A stretch of 40,284 nucleotides of DNA from Falsochrobactrum ovis (lineage in GTDB: Bacteria; Pseudomonadota; Alphaproteobacteria; Rhizobiales; Rhizobiaceae). The stretch spans positions 1 to 40,284 of the forward strand of contig NZ_QLMK01000018.1 of NCBI RefSeq assembly GCF_003259955.1. Direction: 5' to 3'. Position numbers and translations under genes: made by a program. The notes beneath the pieces were generated by a model that was given only the letters and a program-made list of their open reading frames with translations, was not told the DNA's origin and did no database searches. Positions 8,914-16,867 of the stretch are shown here, piece after piece (position 1 is the first letter of the stretch; every line of letters starts with the position of its first letter).

Positions 8914-9282
8914 CTATCCTACCAATGCGTCGTAACCGGCTTTGTCCAATAGGCCGGATAGTTGACCTTCATCGCTCAACTTGAGCTTAAACAGCCAGCC
9001 TTCGCCTTCAGCAGCCTGATTGATCAGCGACGGGTCACTGGCTACCGCATCATTGACTTCAACAATCTCACCATCAATCGGTGCATAAACGTCGGATGCT
9101 GCTTTTACGGATTCAACAACGACAACCGCTTCGCCTTTCGACACGGTGCGACCGACTTCAGGTAATTCGACAAATACGAGATCGCCAAGTTGTTCCTGAG
9201 CGTGGACGGTGATGCCAACAGTGGCAACGCCATTTTCATTATTGATCCATTCGTGATCTTCAGTGAACAGAATATGGGCCAT
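8914..9282 (-). CDS. gcvH: Glycine cleavage system H-protein (lipoyl carrier)
   Basis: The 122-residue protein is a canonical H-protein. It starts [11 protein letters not shown] and has the lipoylation motif ESVKAASD, with the modified lysine at residue 60, then [10 protein letters not shown]. It shuttles the aminomethyl group from GcvP to GcvT. An upstream in-frame ATG at 9291 would add three residues, but there the AAAGG ribosome-binding site would touch the start codon. With ATG 9282 the spacing is normal and the N-terminus matches the family. The gene lies six bases after the gcvT stop, which indicates tight translational coupling. Confidence 0.97.
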   Translation of the reverse strand: MAHILFTEDHEWINNENGVATVGITVHAQEQLGDLVFVELPEVGRTVSKGEAVVVVESVKAASDVYAPIDGEIVEVNDAVASDPSLINQAAEGEGWLFKLKLSDEGQLSGLLDKAGYDALVG

Positions 9283-9287
9283 GGAAA

Positions 9288-10391
9288 TCATCCTTTGCGA
9301 TAGCGATGGGGTATAAATGGAAGTGTAACGACATCTACCGGCACTTTATTGCCGCGTATCTCTGCAAAAATGCGTGTGCCCGGGCTGGCGAGCGATTTCT
9401 CGACATAGCCCATAGCGACCGGGCAACCAGCGGTTGGACCAAAGCCGCCGGACGTTACAGTGCCAATCTGGTGCCCGTTTTCATCAATCAGCTCGGCGCC
9501 AGCGCGAACAGGCTGGCGTCCTTCCGGTTTAAGCCCCACACGCTTGGCCAAAGTGCCATTTGCGATGGCGGCCAAAACGGCTTGAGCACCCTTAAATTCT
9601 GCTTTTTCGCGAACCGGCTTTGAAATAACCCAACTAAGCCCGGCTGAAACCGGATCAGTTTCGGGGGTAATATCTTGCCCATGTAAACAAAGGCCAGCTT
9701 CAAGGCGCAGACTATCGCGCGCTGCAAGTCCAATCCACGCCACTCGCTCATCAGCCAGCAGCTTTTCAACCAGTTCACGCCCTTCCTCAATAGGAAGACC
9801 GATTTCAAACCCATCTTCACCCGTATAGCCCGAGCGGGTCATGAACCAGCCTTCTTTCGGCTCGACCCCAGTCATGAAGGAAAGCTCATCCGCAGGTAGA
9901 TCCAGATTGGAGACAACCTCTTGCGCCTCGGGCCCTTGAATGGCCAAAAACACTCTTTCAAGCGGTTCAATCTTAACCGTCTTGCCAGAGACCGCTTCAT
10001 TTAAATGCTCAATATCGGCATCCACATTCCCGGCATTGGCCACAATTATAAAACGATCATCGCCTAAGCGTGTGACGATAATATCGTCCAGAATTCCACC
10101 AGAATCGCTTAGAAAAAAAGTATATTTCGATTGGCCGTTTTTGAGGACACTCGGATCAAGCGGGCAAAGCTGCGCCAGCAGGGTGATGGCATCAGGGCCC
10201 GAAATCTCAATCAGTTTCATATGGGAAATGTCGAATAGGCCAACATGCTCACGCGTGTGAAGATGCTCCTTCATCACACCAAGCGGATAGGTGATTGGCA
10301 TATTCCAGCCAGCAAAAGCCCCGAAGCGGGCTTTGGCAGCTTCATGAAAATCCTGCAAAGGCAGGGTTTTAAGTTCTTGGGTATCGCCCAT
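9288..10391 (-). CDS. gcvT: Glycine cleavage system T-protein (aminomethyltransferase)
   Basis: The 367-residue protein transfers the methylene carbon to tetrahydrofolate and releases ammonia. Visible landmarks are [20 protein letters not shown] and MPITYP near the N-terminus, then [25 protein letters not shown], the [11 protein letters not shown] motif and the C-terminal [11 protein letters not shown] and MGYVEK. The open frame continues about 110 bases upstream of this ATG, but that extension lies in the second glycine aptamer and does not look like protein. ATG 10391 has a GGAG ribosome-binding site at the right distance and gives the usual family length. It is the first gene of gcvTHP. 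Confidence 0.97.
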   Translation of the reverse strand: MGDTQELKTLPLQDFHEAAKARFGAFAGWNMPITYPLGVMKEHLHTREHVGLFDISHMKLIEISGPDAITLLAQLCPLDPSVLKNGQSKYTFFLSDSGGILDDIIVTRLGDDRFIIVANAGNVDADIEHLNEAVSGKTVKIEPLERVFLAIQGPEAQEVVSNLDLPADELSFMTGVEPKEGWFMTRSGYTGEDGFEIGLPIEEGRELVEKLLADERVAWIGLAARDSLRLEAGLCLHGQDITPETDPVSAGLSWVISKPVREKAEFKGAQAVLAAIANGTLAKRVGLKPEGRQPVRAGAELIDENGHQIGTVTSGGFGPTAGCPVAMGYVEKSLASPGTRIFAEIRGNKVPVDVVTLPFIPHRYRKG

Positions 10392-10440
10392 AACAACTCC
10401 AGAGTCGCACGTATGCCTTCCGCGGGATGCGGCTGCTTCG

Positions 10441-10665
10441 TGCCCCTCTGTCTTAAGCCTGAGAGACTCGCATGGCTGTAATAATGAGTCGCTGACAGTC
10501 ACAACTGCCGGACAGCTTATAAAGCCACACTTACACCTTCGGCGCAGGGTTTCCCCCGACTTTCCAGAGTTGTCTTGCCTGCCTGCGGTTCCATTTACCT
10601 GAGAGATTTCGGGCGATTTCCCCTTCGGTGGCTGATATAAACCAGCTCTCTCCCGCAGAACGGCG
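10441..10665 (-). promoter_or_regulatory. Tandem glycine riboswitch (two aptamers)
   Basis: Read on the minus strand, the leader shows both halves of a classic tandem glycine riboswitch. Aptamer 1 starts with GCGGGAGAGAGCTGG (plus strand near 10645-10659), has CACCGAAGGGG (10620-10630) and closes with CTCTCAGG (10598-10605). Aptamer 2 starts with AACTCTGGAAAG (around 10559-10570), has GCGCCGAAGG (about 10533-10542) and again CTCTCAGG (10458-10465), followed by AAGACAGAGGGG. The tandem form usually acts as an ON switch for gcv operons. The expression platform lies between about 10440 and the gcvT ribosome-binding site at 10398-10401; no intrinsic terminator was seen there, which suggests control of translation initiation. 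Confidence 0.95.
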
Positions 10666-10669
10666 GCGT

Positions 10670-10697
10670 AAAATAACGACTATTCCACGCCCGACAA
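10670..10697 (-). promoter_or_regulatory. Candidate promoter of the gcv operon
   Basis: On the minus strand TTGTCG (plus 10692-10697) and TATTTT (plus 10670-10675) are separated by 16 bases. They would start transcription a few bases before the first glycine aptamer, at about 10660-10665. Confidence 0.5.
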
Positions 10698-11053
10698 TTA
10701 ACTCTTTAACCCAATCGGGCTTAAGTGTCATGTCTAATTGTTGGAATAAGCCGATAAACCACCAGGGCTTTGCGACAAATAGTAGGGATTATGCATAAAG
10801 AGCGTCAGCAAAAAGATTTTGCTGACCGCAAAATGCGCGATTCAATCTCTCAAACAGAATAGACGTTGAGATAGAAAAAGCGGGTTCCCCCAATTGATCA
10901 GTCAATTGTGATGGCATGATGGCAGATTTGAGCAAAAGCCGTGCAATTAACAGGCGTTAGCGCAAGGCAGCTATGCATTAATAGGCCTCCAATTCAGCGT
11001 TGGCCGGACCTATATGCTGTATGCAACAAGAGATTAAATTTCTGGTGAGAGAA
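10698..11053. other. Divergent intergenic region
   Basis: It separates the leftward gcv leader from the rightward DUF1127 gene and must hold the DUF1127 promoter. A -10-like CCTATAT (11009-11015) resembles the -10 of alphaproteobacterial RpoH promoters (CYTATNT), but no matching CTTG -35 sits at the right distance, so this is only a hint. No gene was seen. Confidence 0.4.
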
Positions 11054-11200
11054 ATGAACCTTATCCGCTCATATAATAATTGGCGCCGTTACCGCAACAC
11101 TGTAAACGAACTGAGCCGTTTGAGCCCGCGTGAACTGAATGACCTGGGCATTATGCCTTCGGAAATTCCTTTCGTCGCTCGCAAGGCTGCATCCCGCTAA
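11054..11200 (+). CDS. DUF1127 small basic protein
   Basis: The 48-residue protein has an arginine-rich N-terminus (IRSYNNWRRYRNTVNEL) followed by the diagnostic DUF1127 core, LSRLSPRELNDLGIMPSEI, and a basic tail. ATG 11054 follows a GAGAG sequence; longer upstream starts add residues with no family resemblance. DUF1127 proteins are short arginine-rich cytoplasmic proteins. In Rhodobacter sphaeroides one (CcaF1) is stress-induced, binds RNA and is co-transcribed with the CcsR sRNAs; in Agrobacterium and other alphaproteobacteria they affect phosphate metabolism, RNA turnover or biofilm. Here it is followed by three C-rich hairpins, exactly that arrangement. Confidence 0.9.
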   Translation: MNLIRSYNNWRRYRNTVNELSRLSPRELNDLGIMPSEIPFVARKAASR

Positions 11201-11299
11201 TTTCGCTGGCCACATGGCACGCTATGTGGCCCGCTATCAAGATCACTCTGTAACCCACCCGCCTCACGTGTTCTATGTGATCTTCAATAATTTCAGTTT

Positions 11300-11408
11300 C
11301 GCCAGGGTCCTCCTCCCATATCCTGGTGATTAAAGACCGGACCCCCGTCCTCCCAATCCGGTCTTACCGATAGACCCCCATTGCCCCTCCCGCGATGGGG
11401 GTTTTATC
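11300..11408 (+). ncRNA. Cuckoo/CcsR-type triple-hairpin RNA in the 3' region of the DUF1127 gene
   Basis: Three consecutive hairpins all expose C-rich loops. The first has stem CCAGG (11302-11306)/CCTGG (11322-11326), extended by one G-U and one C-G pair; its loop contains CCTCCTCCC at 11309-11317. The second has the nine-base stem AAGACCGGA (11333-11341)/TCCGGTCTT (11357-11365), with TCCTCCC in the loop. The third has CCCCCAT (11375-11381)/ATGGGGG (11395-11401), CCCCTCCC in the loop and a T run from 11402, making an intrinsic terminator. The CCUCCUCCC motif, the stem-loop series and the position behind a DUF1127 gene match the 'Cuckoo' (CcsR) RNAs of alphaproteobacteria, which are processed from the DUF1127 mRNA under stress. 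Function is inferred from that family. Confidence 0.85.
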
Positions 11409-11419
11409 TTTGCAGACTA

Positions 11420-11809
11420 TTAACGCGCTGCCACCACTTCTATCTCGACTTTAAATTCCTCACGCGTAAAACCCGATACGATCATCAAAGTCGAAGCGGG
11501 TGCAGGCTGCGGAAACAATCGATCCCGCACATCCATATAGGGACGCATGTAACTGCGGTCGGTTACATAGGCATTAATGCGCACGACATCCGATAATTCC
11601 ATCCCGCCATCACGCAAGATGCGTCGGATATTATCAAAACAGAGTTCCGCCTGCGCGCCTGCATCTTCAGGCACAGACGCGTCGGGCGCAATTCCCAATT
11701 GCCCAGAGCAAAAGATTACGTCCGCTCCAGCTTTGATCTTTACGCCATGACTATAAGCGGCAAAAGGAGCCGCCATGTCTTGTGGCAGAAGATGTTTTAA
11801 AACCATCAT
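11420..11809 (-). CDS. RidA-family protein lacking the catalytic arginine
   Basis: The 129-residue protein has the YjgF/YER057c/UK114 (Rid) fold: AAPFAAYSHGVKIKAGADVIFCSGQLG, then DNIRRILRDGGMELSDVVRINAYVTD and the C-terminal VEIEVVAA strand. Canonical RidA uses an arginine in a P-A-R-S/T motif to bind and hydrolyse 2-aminoacrylate-type imines; here that place reads PAPAST, so the arginine is missing. This suggests one of the Rid subfamilies without imine deaminase activity, or one acting on another substrate, as proposed for RutC in pyrimidine degradation. It starts four bases after the flavoprotein gene and is therefore in its operon. Its 3' end faces the Cuckoo terminator. Confidence 0.88.
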   Translation of the reverse strand: MMVLKHLLPQDMAAPFAAYSHGVKIKAGADVIFCSGQLGIAPDASVPEDAGAQAELCFDNIRRILRDGGMELSDVVRINAYVTDRSYMRPYMDVRDRLFPQPAPASTLMIVSGFTREEFKVEIEVVAAR

Positions 11810-11813
11810 AGCC

Positions 11814-13046
11814 TCACTTTTTTGAAGCGCTTATCAACAATTCTTTCAGTCGCGCAGTCCCGGCTGCAATATCATCTTCTGTCGGGCTGATTCCTGCGGC
11901 AAGAAGCCTACGCGCAATCATGTGATCCGCCGGGCGATTGATTGAATCAACCGCGATCAGGCGATCACCGATAAAATGAAACACCGAGAAGGAATTTTCC
12001 TCTGGTTTGCCAGCAAGAATATGCCGGTCTGCATCAAATGACAGGCCAGCTGTCTGGAGTTTCATATCGCCCTGATCCGACCAGAACCAAGCGATTTCAC
12101 GGAAAGGTGCCGCACGACCGACAATGATACGCGCCACATGCTTGGCTTGATCGGTCGCATTTTGAACCGATTCCAACCTCACCCGCCGTCTTGCTTGAAA
12201 ATGCTCATAGCTGACACAATCGCCAATGGCGTAGACATTGTCAGCATTTGTTCGCAAATGATCATCAACAACAATGCCATTGTCGATCATCAACCCCGCG
12301 TCTTGCGCAAGCTCTACATTGGGCACTGCACCGGTCCCAATCACAACCATATCAGCCTTATGGATTGAGCCATCGGCGGCTCTAACCGCTGCGACAACGC
12401 CGTGCTCCCCTTCTATGGCGGCAACGCCCATTCCGGTAAGAACTGCAATATTTGAGGCCCGGCTGCGATTTTCCACATGCCAAGAAATATGTGTCGCCAC
12501 TGAGCGGCCAAGCACCCGCGGCGCGGCTTCAATCAGGACCGTATTTTTACCCAGACCAACCGCACTATGCGCCATTTCAAGGCCAATAAAGCCGCCGCCG
12601 ATTATAACAACATCCTTAACACGCGGCATGATTTCGGCAATGCGGCGAGCATCCTGCATGCGACGCAACGTATAGACGCCATTAAGATCCACACCGGGAA
12701 TATCTGGAATACGTGCTCGCGCGCCGGTGGCAAAGATCAACTGAGACCATCTCAGACTGTGGCCATCTTGGAGAGTGACAGTTTTATCTTGGATTGAAAC
12801 GGCAGAAACCCGGCATTCCAACAGCAATTCAATATTATTGTCCCTGTAGCTGGCCTCGGGACGCAGAACCAGACCACCAGTTTCCGGAGCTTTGAGATAG
12901 GATTTAGAAAGCGGAGGCTTATGATAAGGAAGATCAGGCTCATCATTGATTAATACAATCTCACCTGCATATCCCTCTTGTCTCAAGCTGATTGCAGCCT
13001 GCGAACCTGCATGGCCCGCGCCTATGATAATGCATCTGTCGTCCAT
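11814..13046 (-). CDS. Ferredoxin-reductase-like FAD/NAD(P)H oxidoreductase
   Basis: The 410-residue protein starts at DDRCIIIGAGHAG, the FAD Rossmann motif. It continues with the LPYHKPPLSKSYL segment typical of oxygenase-coupled ferredoxin reductases (ThcD, putidaredoxin reductase type). A second Rossmann motif for NAD(P)H, DVVIIGGGFIGLE, sits near residue 145, and an NVYAIGD FAD motif near residue 270. The C-terminal reductase domain includes WFWSDQGDMKLQ. Such enzymes pass electrons from NAD(P)H to a [2Fe-2S] ferredoxin serving an oxygenase. No ferredoxin or oxygenase gene is in the window, so its partner lies elsewhere or it works differently. ATG 13046 is chosen because the upstream extension (to 13112) is unrelated to the family. 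First gene of a two-gene leftward operon. Confidence 0.88.
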   Translation of the reverse strand: MDDRCIIIGAGHAGSQAAISLRQEGYAGEIVLINDEPDLPYHKPPLSKSYLKAPETGGLVLRPEASYRDNNIELLLECRVSAVSIQDKTVTLQDGHSLRWSQLIFATGARARIPDIPGVDLNGVYTLRRMQDARRIAEIMPRVKDVVIIGGGFIGLEMAHSAVGLGKNTVLIEAAPRVLGRSVATHISWHVENRSRASNIAVLTGMGVAAIEGEHGVVAAVRAADGSIHKADMVVIGTGAVPNVELAQDAGLMIDNGIVVDDHLRTNADNVYAIGDCVSYEHFQARRRVRLESVQNATDQAKHVARIIVGRAAPFREIAWFWSDQGDMKLQTAGLSFDADRHILAGKPEENSFSVFHFIGDRLIAVDSINRPADHMIARRLLAAGISPTEDDIAAGTARLKELLISASKK

Positions 13047-13153
13047 AGGACCTCCGGAAGTTGCGCCGACTAGCTGCGAATGCCGTCCGTGTCCATTTCG
13101 CCACGGATTCACACCTTAATTGCACGCAACTTTTAATTTTTAAACATTTAGTT

Positions 13154-13167
13154 TGACCGATCGGTCA
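13154..13167. promoter_or_regulatory. RutR/TetR-type operator between divergent operons
   Basis: TGACCGATCGGTCA is a perfect 14-base palindrome. With the preceding T it reads TTGACC-N4-GGTCA, very close to the RutR consensus TTGACCANNTGGTCAA. TTGACC would also serve as the -35 of the rightward promoter, with TAAGAT (13178-13183) as a possible -10, so a bound repressor would block it. The same locus ends with a RutR-like TetR gene (19300-19950). Confidence 0.75.
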
Positions 13168-13221
13168 GATTGGTTAGTAAGATTAGCGCTTATTAAAGCA
13201 GTAGGCCCCCGGAGCGCAATC

Positions 13222-14022
13222 TTGAAAAGATATTGGTCAGAATACACCAGCGAAGCATTTTCGCGGCTGGAACGCGATAAAATCGTGGCAGTGCTGCCAG
13301 TTGGCGCGATTGAACAGCATGGTCCCCACCTACCTCTTGCAGTCGATGCAGCGGTCATTGATGGTATGGTGAAAGAAGTTGCGGCTCGCCTACCCGAATC
13401 AAGCAATGTGTTATTTTTGCCCAGCCAGGCCATTGGCAAAAGCAATGAACATAATCGCTATCCCGGCACTTTAACATTTTCTGCTGAAACGCTCATTCGC
13501 ATGTGGTGCGAGATTGGCGCCTGCGTGGCAGCCAGCGGTGTGCGCAAAATGGTACTGTTTAACAGTCATGGCGGCCAGATCACCATAATGGATATTGTAG
13601 CCCGCGAGCTGCGCGCAAATCACAATATGCAAGTGTTTAGCCTTAACTGGTTTGGGCTGGGATTGCCCGAGGGTGTCTACACCGATCATGAGCTAAAACA
13701 TGGCATTCATGCAGGCGATATGGAAACATCGGTAATGCTTGAAATGCATCCTGACCTTGTCGACATGTCAAAAGCTCAGGACTTCAAAACGCTCACAGAA
13801 GTTTTTGAAAAAGATTACAAACATCTTTCCTTGGGCGGCGGTGCAAAGCCTGCCTGGCAAATGCATGACATTAATCCGCATGGCGCTGCGGGAAATGCAT
13901 CAATAGCGACAGCCGAAAAGGGTCGTCGAACCATCGACTTTTGTGCAGATCGTCTGGTGGAAGCGCTAGCTGAAATTGAGCGGGCTCCCCTATCCTGGCT
14001 CGAAAACAATCCCGCTTGGTAA
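13222..14022 (+). CDS. Creatininase-family amidohydrolase
   Basis: The product of about 266 residues is a member of the creatininase/MftE fold. The metal-site signature LPVGAIEQHGPHLPLAVDA is near the N-terminus, GTLTFSAET and VLFNSHGGQ (NxHGGQ) are central, and a HAGDMETSVML motif follows. The Glu, His and Asp residues that bind the two metals in creatininase are all visible. Family members hydrolyse cyclic or linear amides (creatinine, 3-dehydro-sugar amides, FAPy-type formamides). The frame is open from 13153, but that stretch contains the palindromic operator; TTG 13222 has GGAG seven bases upstream and gives a normal family N-terminus. First gene of the rightward operon; the ATPase gene follows after five bases. 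Confidence 0.88.
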   Translation: MKRYWSEYTSEAFSRLERDKIVAVLPVGAIEQHGPHLPLAVDAAVIDGMVKEVAARLPESSNVLFLPSQAIGKSNEHNRYPGTLTFSAETLIRMWCEIGACVAASGVRKMVLFNSHGGQITIMDIVARELRANHNMQVFSLNWFGLGLPEGVYTDHELKHGIHAGDMETSVMLEMHPDLVDMSKAQDFKTLTEVFEKDYKHLSLGGGAKPAWQMHDINPHGAAGNASIATAEKGRRTIDFCADRLVEALAEIERAPLSWLENNPAW

Positions 14023-14027
14023 GGAAG

Positions 14028-14834
14028 ATGAGCGTGGCCCCTAATTTGCATCCATCCTCACTGATCGAAATTAATAGTGTCTATAAACAATATGGCACCG
14101 GGGTGATCGCGGTCAGCGATATGTCACTCAAAATCGAACAAGGTCAGTTTGTTAGCTTTCTCGGGCCTTCCGGCTGCGGAAAAAGCACAGCGCTGCGCAT
14201 GATCGCCGGGCTTGAATCTGTCTCAGCTGGCAGCATAGAAGTTAATGGTCATGCCCCAGGCAAGGGGACCATGAATGCCCAAGAAATTGGTTTTGTGTTT
14301 CAAGAACCGACCTTGATGCCGTGGGCAAGCGTTTTTGACAATGTCTATCTTCCGCTTCGGCTATCGGGAATTTCGCGCAAAGATGCACGTCCGCGGGTGG
14401 AAGAAGTATTGGCGCAGGTAGGTTTGACCCGTTTTGCCAATTCATACCCGCGTGAGCTTTCCGGTGGAATGAAGATGCGCGTTTCTATCGCCCGCGCCTT
14501 GGTGACAAAACCAAGTCTGCTGCTGATGGATGAACCCTTTGCAGCGCTTGACGAAATGACGCGTTTTAAGCTGAACAATGATGTGCTGCGCCTATGGGAA
14601 GAGCATGGGCTAACGGTCGTTTTCGTTACGCATAGCGTTTATGAATCCGTCTATCTTTCCAATCGCGTTATCGTGATGGCAGCGCGCCCCGGGCGAGTTG
14701 TGGCGGATATTCCCATTATCGGCAACTATCCCCGCGCTGAAAATTACCGCACCACTGAAGCCTATGCCAATTATTGCGCAAAAGTCTCCGACGCTTTGTC
14801 GGCTACACTCTCTTCCGAAGACATAGATCATTGA
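14028..14834 (+). CDS. NitT/TauT-type ABC transporter ATP-binding protein
   Basis: The 268-residue ATPase shows Walker A LGPSGCGKST, the Q-loop in GFVFQEPTLMPW (typical of the SsuB/TauB/ThiZ group), the signature LSGGMKMRVSIARAL, Walker B LLLMDEPFAALDE and the H-loop in FVTHS. It would energise import with the permease and binding protein of this operon. The ATG sits just after AAGGA; GTG at 14034 is another possible start with better spacing. The stop codon of the creatininase gene lies within the ribosome-binding region, so the two genes are probably coupled. Confidence 0.93.
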   Translation: MSVAPNLHPSSLIEINSVYKQYGTGVIAVSDMSLKIEQGQFVSFLGPSGCGKSTALRMIAGLESVSAGSIEVNGHAPGKGTMNAQEIGFVFQEPTLMPWASVFDNVYLPLRLSGISRKDARPRVEEVLAQVGLTRFANSYPRELSGGMKMRVSIARALVTKPSLLLMDEPFAALDEMTRFKLNNDVLRLWEEHGLTVVFVTHSVYESVYLSNRVIVMAARPGRVVADIPIIGNYPRAENYRTTEAYANYCAKVSDALSATLSSEDIDH

Positions 14835-14844
14835 GGGCAGAACA

Positions 14845-15687
14845 ATGACTGATATTCACAATGAGCTGCCTACCCTCAATTCTCAGCAAGATCGTCTTGC
14901 CCGACGCGAACGCCGCCTGCGTATAATCATGCCGCTACTGGCTATTGGGATTGTACTGGCGCTGTGGGAAGGGCTGGTCATCTATTATGAAGTGCCGCAC
15001 TATCTGATCCCGGCCCCGTCGCTGATTGCTGAAACCCTGATCAAAGACGGTCCATCCCTTATGACCTCGATGGGTTTCACTGTTAAGCTGACTCTGATTT
15101 CCCTGCTTTGTGCGATTATTGGCGGTGTTGCGCTTGGAATGGTCTTTGCCCTTTCGCGTCCTTTGGAAATGGCCTTTTTTCCGTTTGCCGTCATTTTGCA
15201 AGTCACGCCTATCATTGCCATTGCCCCACTTATTTTGATCTATGTGCGCGATACTTTCACGGCTTTGCTTATCTGCGCCTGGATTGTCGCTTTCTTTCCA
15301 ATTCTTTCCAATACGGTGATAGGGCTACGCAGTGCAGACCATAATCTGCGTGATTTGTTCAAACTTTATGGCGCAACCCCATGGCAGCGTCTGCGATATC
15401 TGCTTGCGCCCAGTGCCCTGCCCTATTTTATGGCAGCGCTCAAAATCGCTGGCGGCCTATCATTGATCGGTGCAGTTGTTGCAGAATTCGTGGCCGGCAG
15501 CGCTGGGCAGAATACAGGCCTAGCTTCGCGCATTCTGGAATCGAGCTTCCGCAATGAAATTCCCCGCATGTTCGCCGCGCTGATACTCGTTTCGCTCTTG
15601 GGAATTGCTATTTTCTTGGCAACGAGCTGGCTTTCGCGCATCGTTCTAGGCCATTGGCATGAAAGCGAAATACGTCGTGATCAATAA
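14845..15687 (+). CDS. NitT/TauT-type ABC transporter permease
   Basis: The 280-residue membrane protein has a charged cytoplasmic N-terminus (ARRERRLRI) and about six transmembrane segments. It carries the BPD_transp_1 coupling motif, RDLFKLYGATPWQRLRYLLAPSALPYF, near residue 170. Only one permease gene is present, as is usual for SsuC/TauC/ThiX-type importers that use a homodimer. The gene begins 10 bases after the ATPase stop and its end overlaps the next gene by 29 bases. Confidence 0.93.
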   Translation: MTDIHNELPTLNSQQDRLARRERRLRIIMPLLAIGIVLALWEGLVIYYEVPHYLIPAPSLIAETLIKDGPSLMTSMGFTVKLTLISLLCAIIGGVALGMVFALSRPLEMAFFPFAVILQVTPIIAIAPLILIYVRDTFTALLICAWIVAFFPILSNTVIGLRSADHNLRDLFKLYGATPWQRLRYLLAPSALPYFMAALKIAGGLSLIGAVVAEFVAGSAGQNTGLASRILESSFRNEIPRMFAALILVSLLGIAIFLATSWLSRIVLGHWHESEIRRDQ

Positions 15688-16864
15688 GATGCTGAAAGCT
15701 GTTGCAATAGCCGGACTTGAAGGCAGCTACGATATTTCCCTTGAAGGAGAGCGGATTTCTGCACTCACACCTAGCAATGCGAGAGGTGGCGGCATTATCA
15801 CGCCTTTGTTCGCTGATATTCATGTGCATCTCGATAAAACCTATACATTTCCACGGATCGCGGCCAAAGGCCCGGCCAAGGTCGAATGCCTGTTTGATGC
15901 TATTGATCTGATGAGCACGGATCGTGAGCATTGGAGTGCCGATGATATTCGCGCCCGCGCCACCCGTGGCTTAGAAGCCGCATTTGCTCAAGGGGTTGTC
16001 GCAATTCGCACCCATGTGGACTGGACAGAACCCGGCATTCCCACTGCCTGGCCAGTGATGGTGGATTTGCGAAAAGAGTGGAAAGACCGGATCGATCTGC
16101 AACTTGCAGCGCTCATCCATGGCGATATTGTGCTTGATGCAGGCAATTCTATTGCCAGCCGCGTTGCGCAAGATGGCGGTGTTCTTGGTGCATTTTTCTA
16201 CCGCAATGCGGATCTTTGCGCCAAGATTGAAAAAATGTTCCGCCTTGCGGTCGAACATGATCTTGATCTGGATTTTCATGTTGATGAAGGGCTGGATATT
16301 GAAGCAGATGGTTTTTCGCTGATCGTTGCCGCCACTAAAAAATTCAAAATGAATGGGCGCGTTCTATGCGGTCATGCCTGTTCCTTGTCGCTGCGTGAAG
16401 CGGATGAATTGCATCGCATTTTAAATAATGCCGCTGAGGCTGGCGTGGCATTGGTTTCACTCCCGACAACAAATCTTTATCTTCAGGATCGACTGGGCGG
16501 AAAATCACCAAATTTGCGCGGTGTTGCGCCGCTTAAAGAAGCACGCCGTGCTGGTATGGAGGTTATGATTGCCTCTGATAATGTAGGCGATGCATTTTAC
16601 CCTTATGGCGACTATGATCCTTTGGGGATTCTGCGCCTTGCAGCACCTGCTTGCCATCTGGAGCCCAATGAATGGCTTGATAGCATCACGACCATTCCCG
16701 CCCGCCTTCTAAAAACAAAACGAATACACATGCCGCAGCCTGGCGCCGCTGCTGATTTTATCTGGCATGATGCCGAAAACCTAACCGACCTAATCAGCCG
16801 TCCGCAGGCCCGACGCATTATCTGGCGTAAGGGACTGCCTTCGGGCGACCATAACGGGAGTTAA
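15659..16864 (+). CDS. Cytosine-deaminase-like amidohydrolase (CodA family)
   Basis: The 401-residue protein follows the cytosine deaminase subgroup of the amidohydrolase superfamily. It has the HxH metal motif in FADIHVHLDKTYTFPR, a second conserved block RTHVDWTEPG, FHVDEGLDIE (the His and Glu at the CodA HCDE position), GHACSLS, and the metal aspartate in ASDNVGDAFYPYGDYDPLG, which matches the HDDVxDPWYPLG block of CodA. The fold deaminates or hydrolyses nucleobase-like rings; the exact substrate is unknown. ATG 15659 gives the family's first beta strand (YVVINKM) but overlaps the permease gene; ATG 15689 is the alternative. Its presence argues that the importer brings in a heterocyclic, pyrimidine-like compound. 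Confidence 0.88.
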   Translation: MKAKYVVINKMLKAVAIAGLEGSYDISLEGERISALTPSNARGGGIITPLFADIHVHLDKTYTFPRIAAKGPAKVECLFDAIDLMSTDREHWSADDIRARATRGLEAAFAQGVVAIRTHVDWTEPGIPTAWPVMVDLRKEWKDRIDLQLAALIHGDIVLDAGNSIASRVAQDGGVLGAFFYRNADLCAKIEKMFRLAVEHDLDLDFHVDEGLDIEADGFSLIVAATKKFKMNGRVLCGHACSLSLREADELHRILNNAAEAGVALVSLPTTNLYLQDRLGGKSPNLRGVAPLKEARRAGMEVMIASDNVGDAFYPYGDYDPLGILRLAAPACHLEPNEWLDSITTIPARLLKTKRIHMPQPGAAADFIWHDAENLTDLISRPQARRIIWRKGLPSGDHNGS

Positions 16865-16867
16865 CCC

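Noticed and set aside
10531-10731. 66-codon minus-strand frame upstream of gcvT
   Set aside because: It coincides with the first glycine aptamer and its promoter; the conservation there is of RNA, not protein.
13153-13221. N-terminal extension of the creatininase-family protein
   Set aside because: The first 23 codons overlap the palindromic operator and likely promoter; TTG 13222 has a correctly spaced GGAG.
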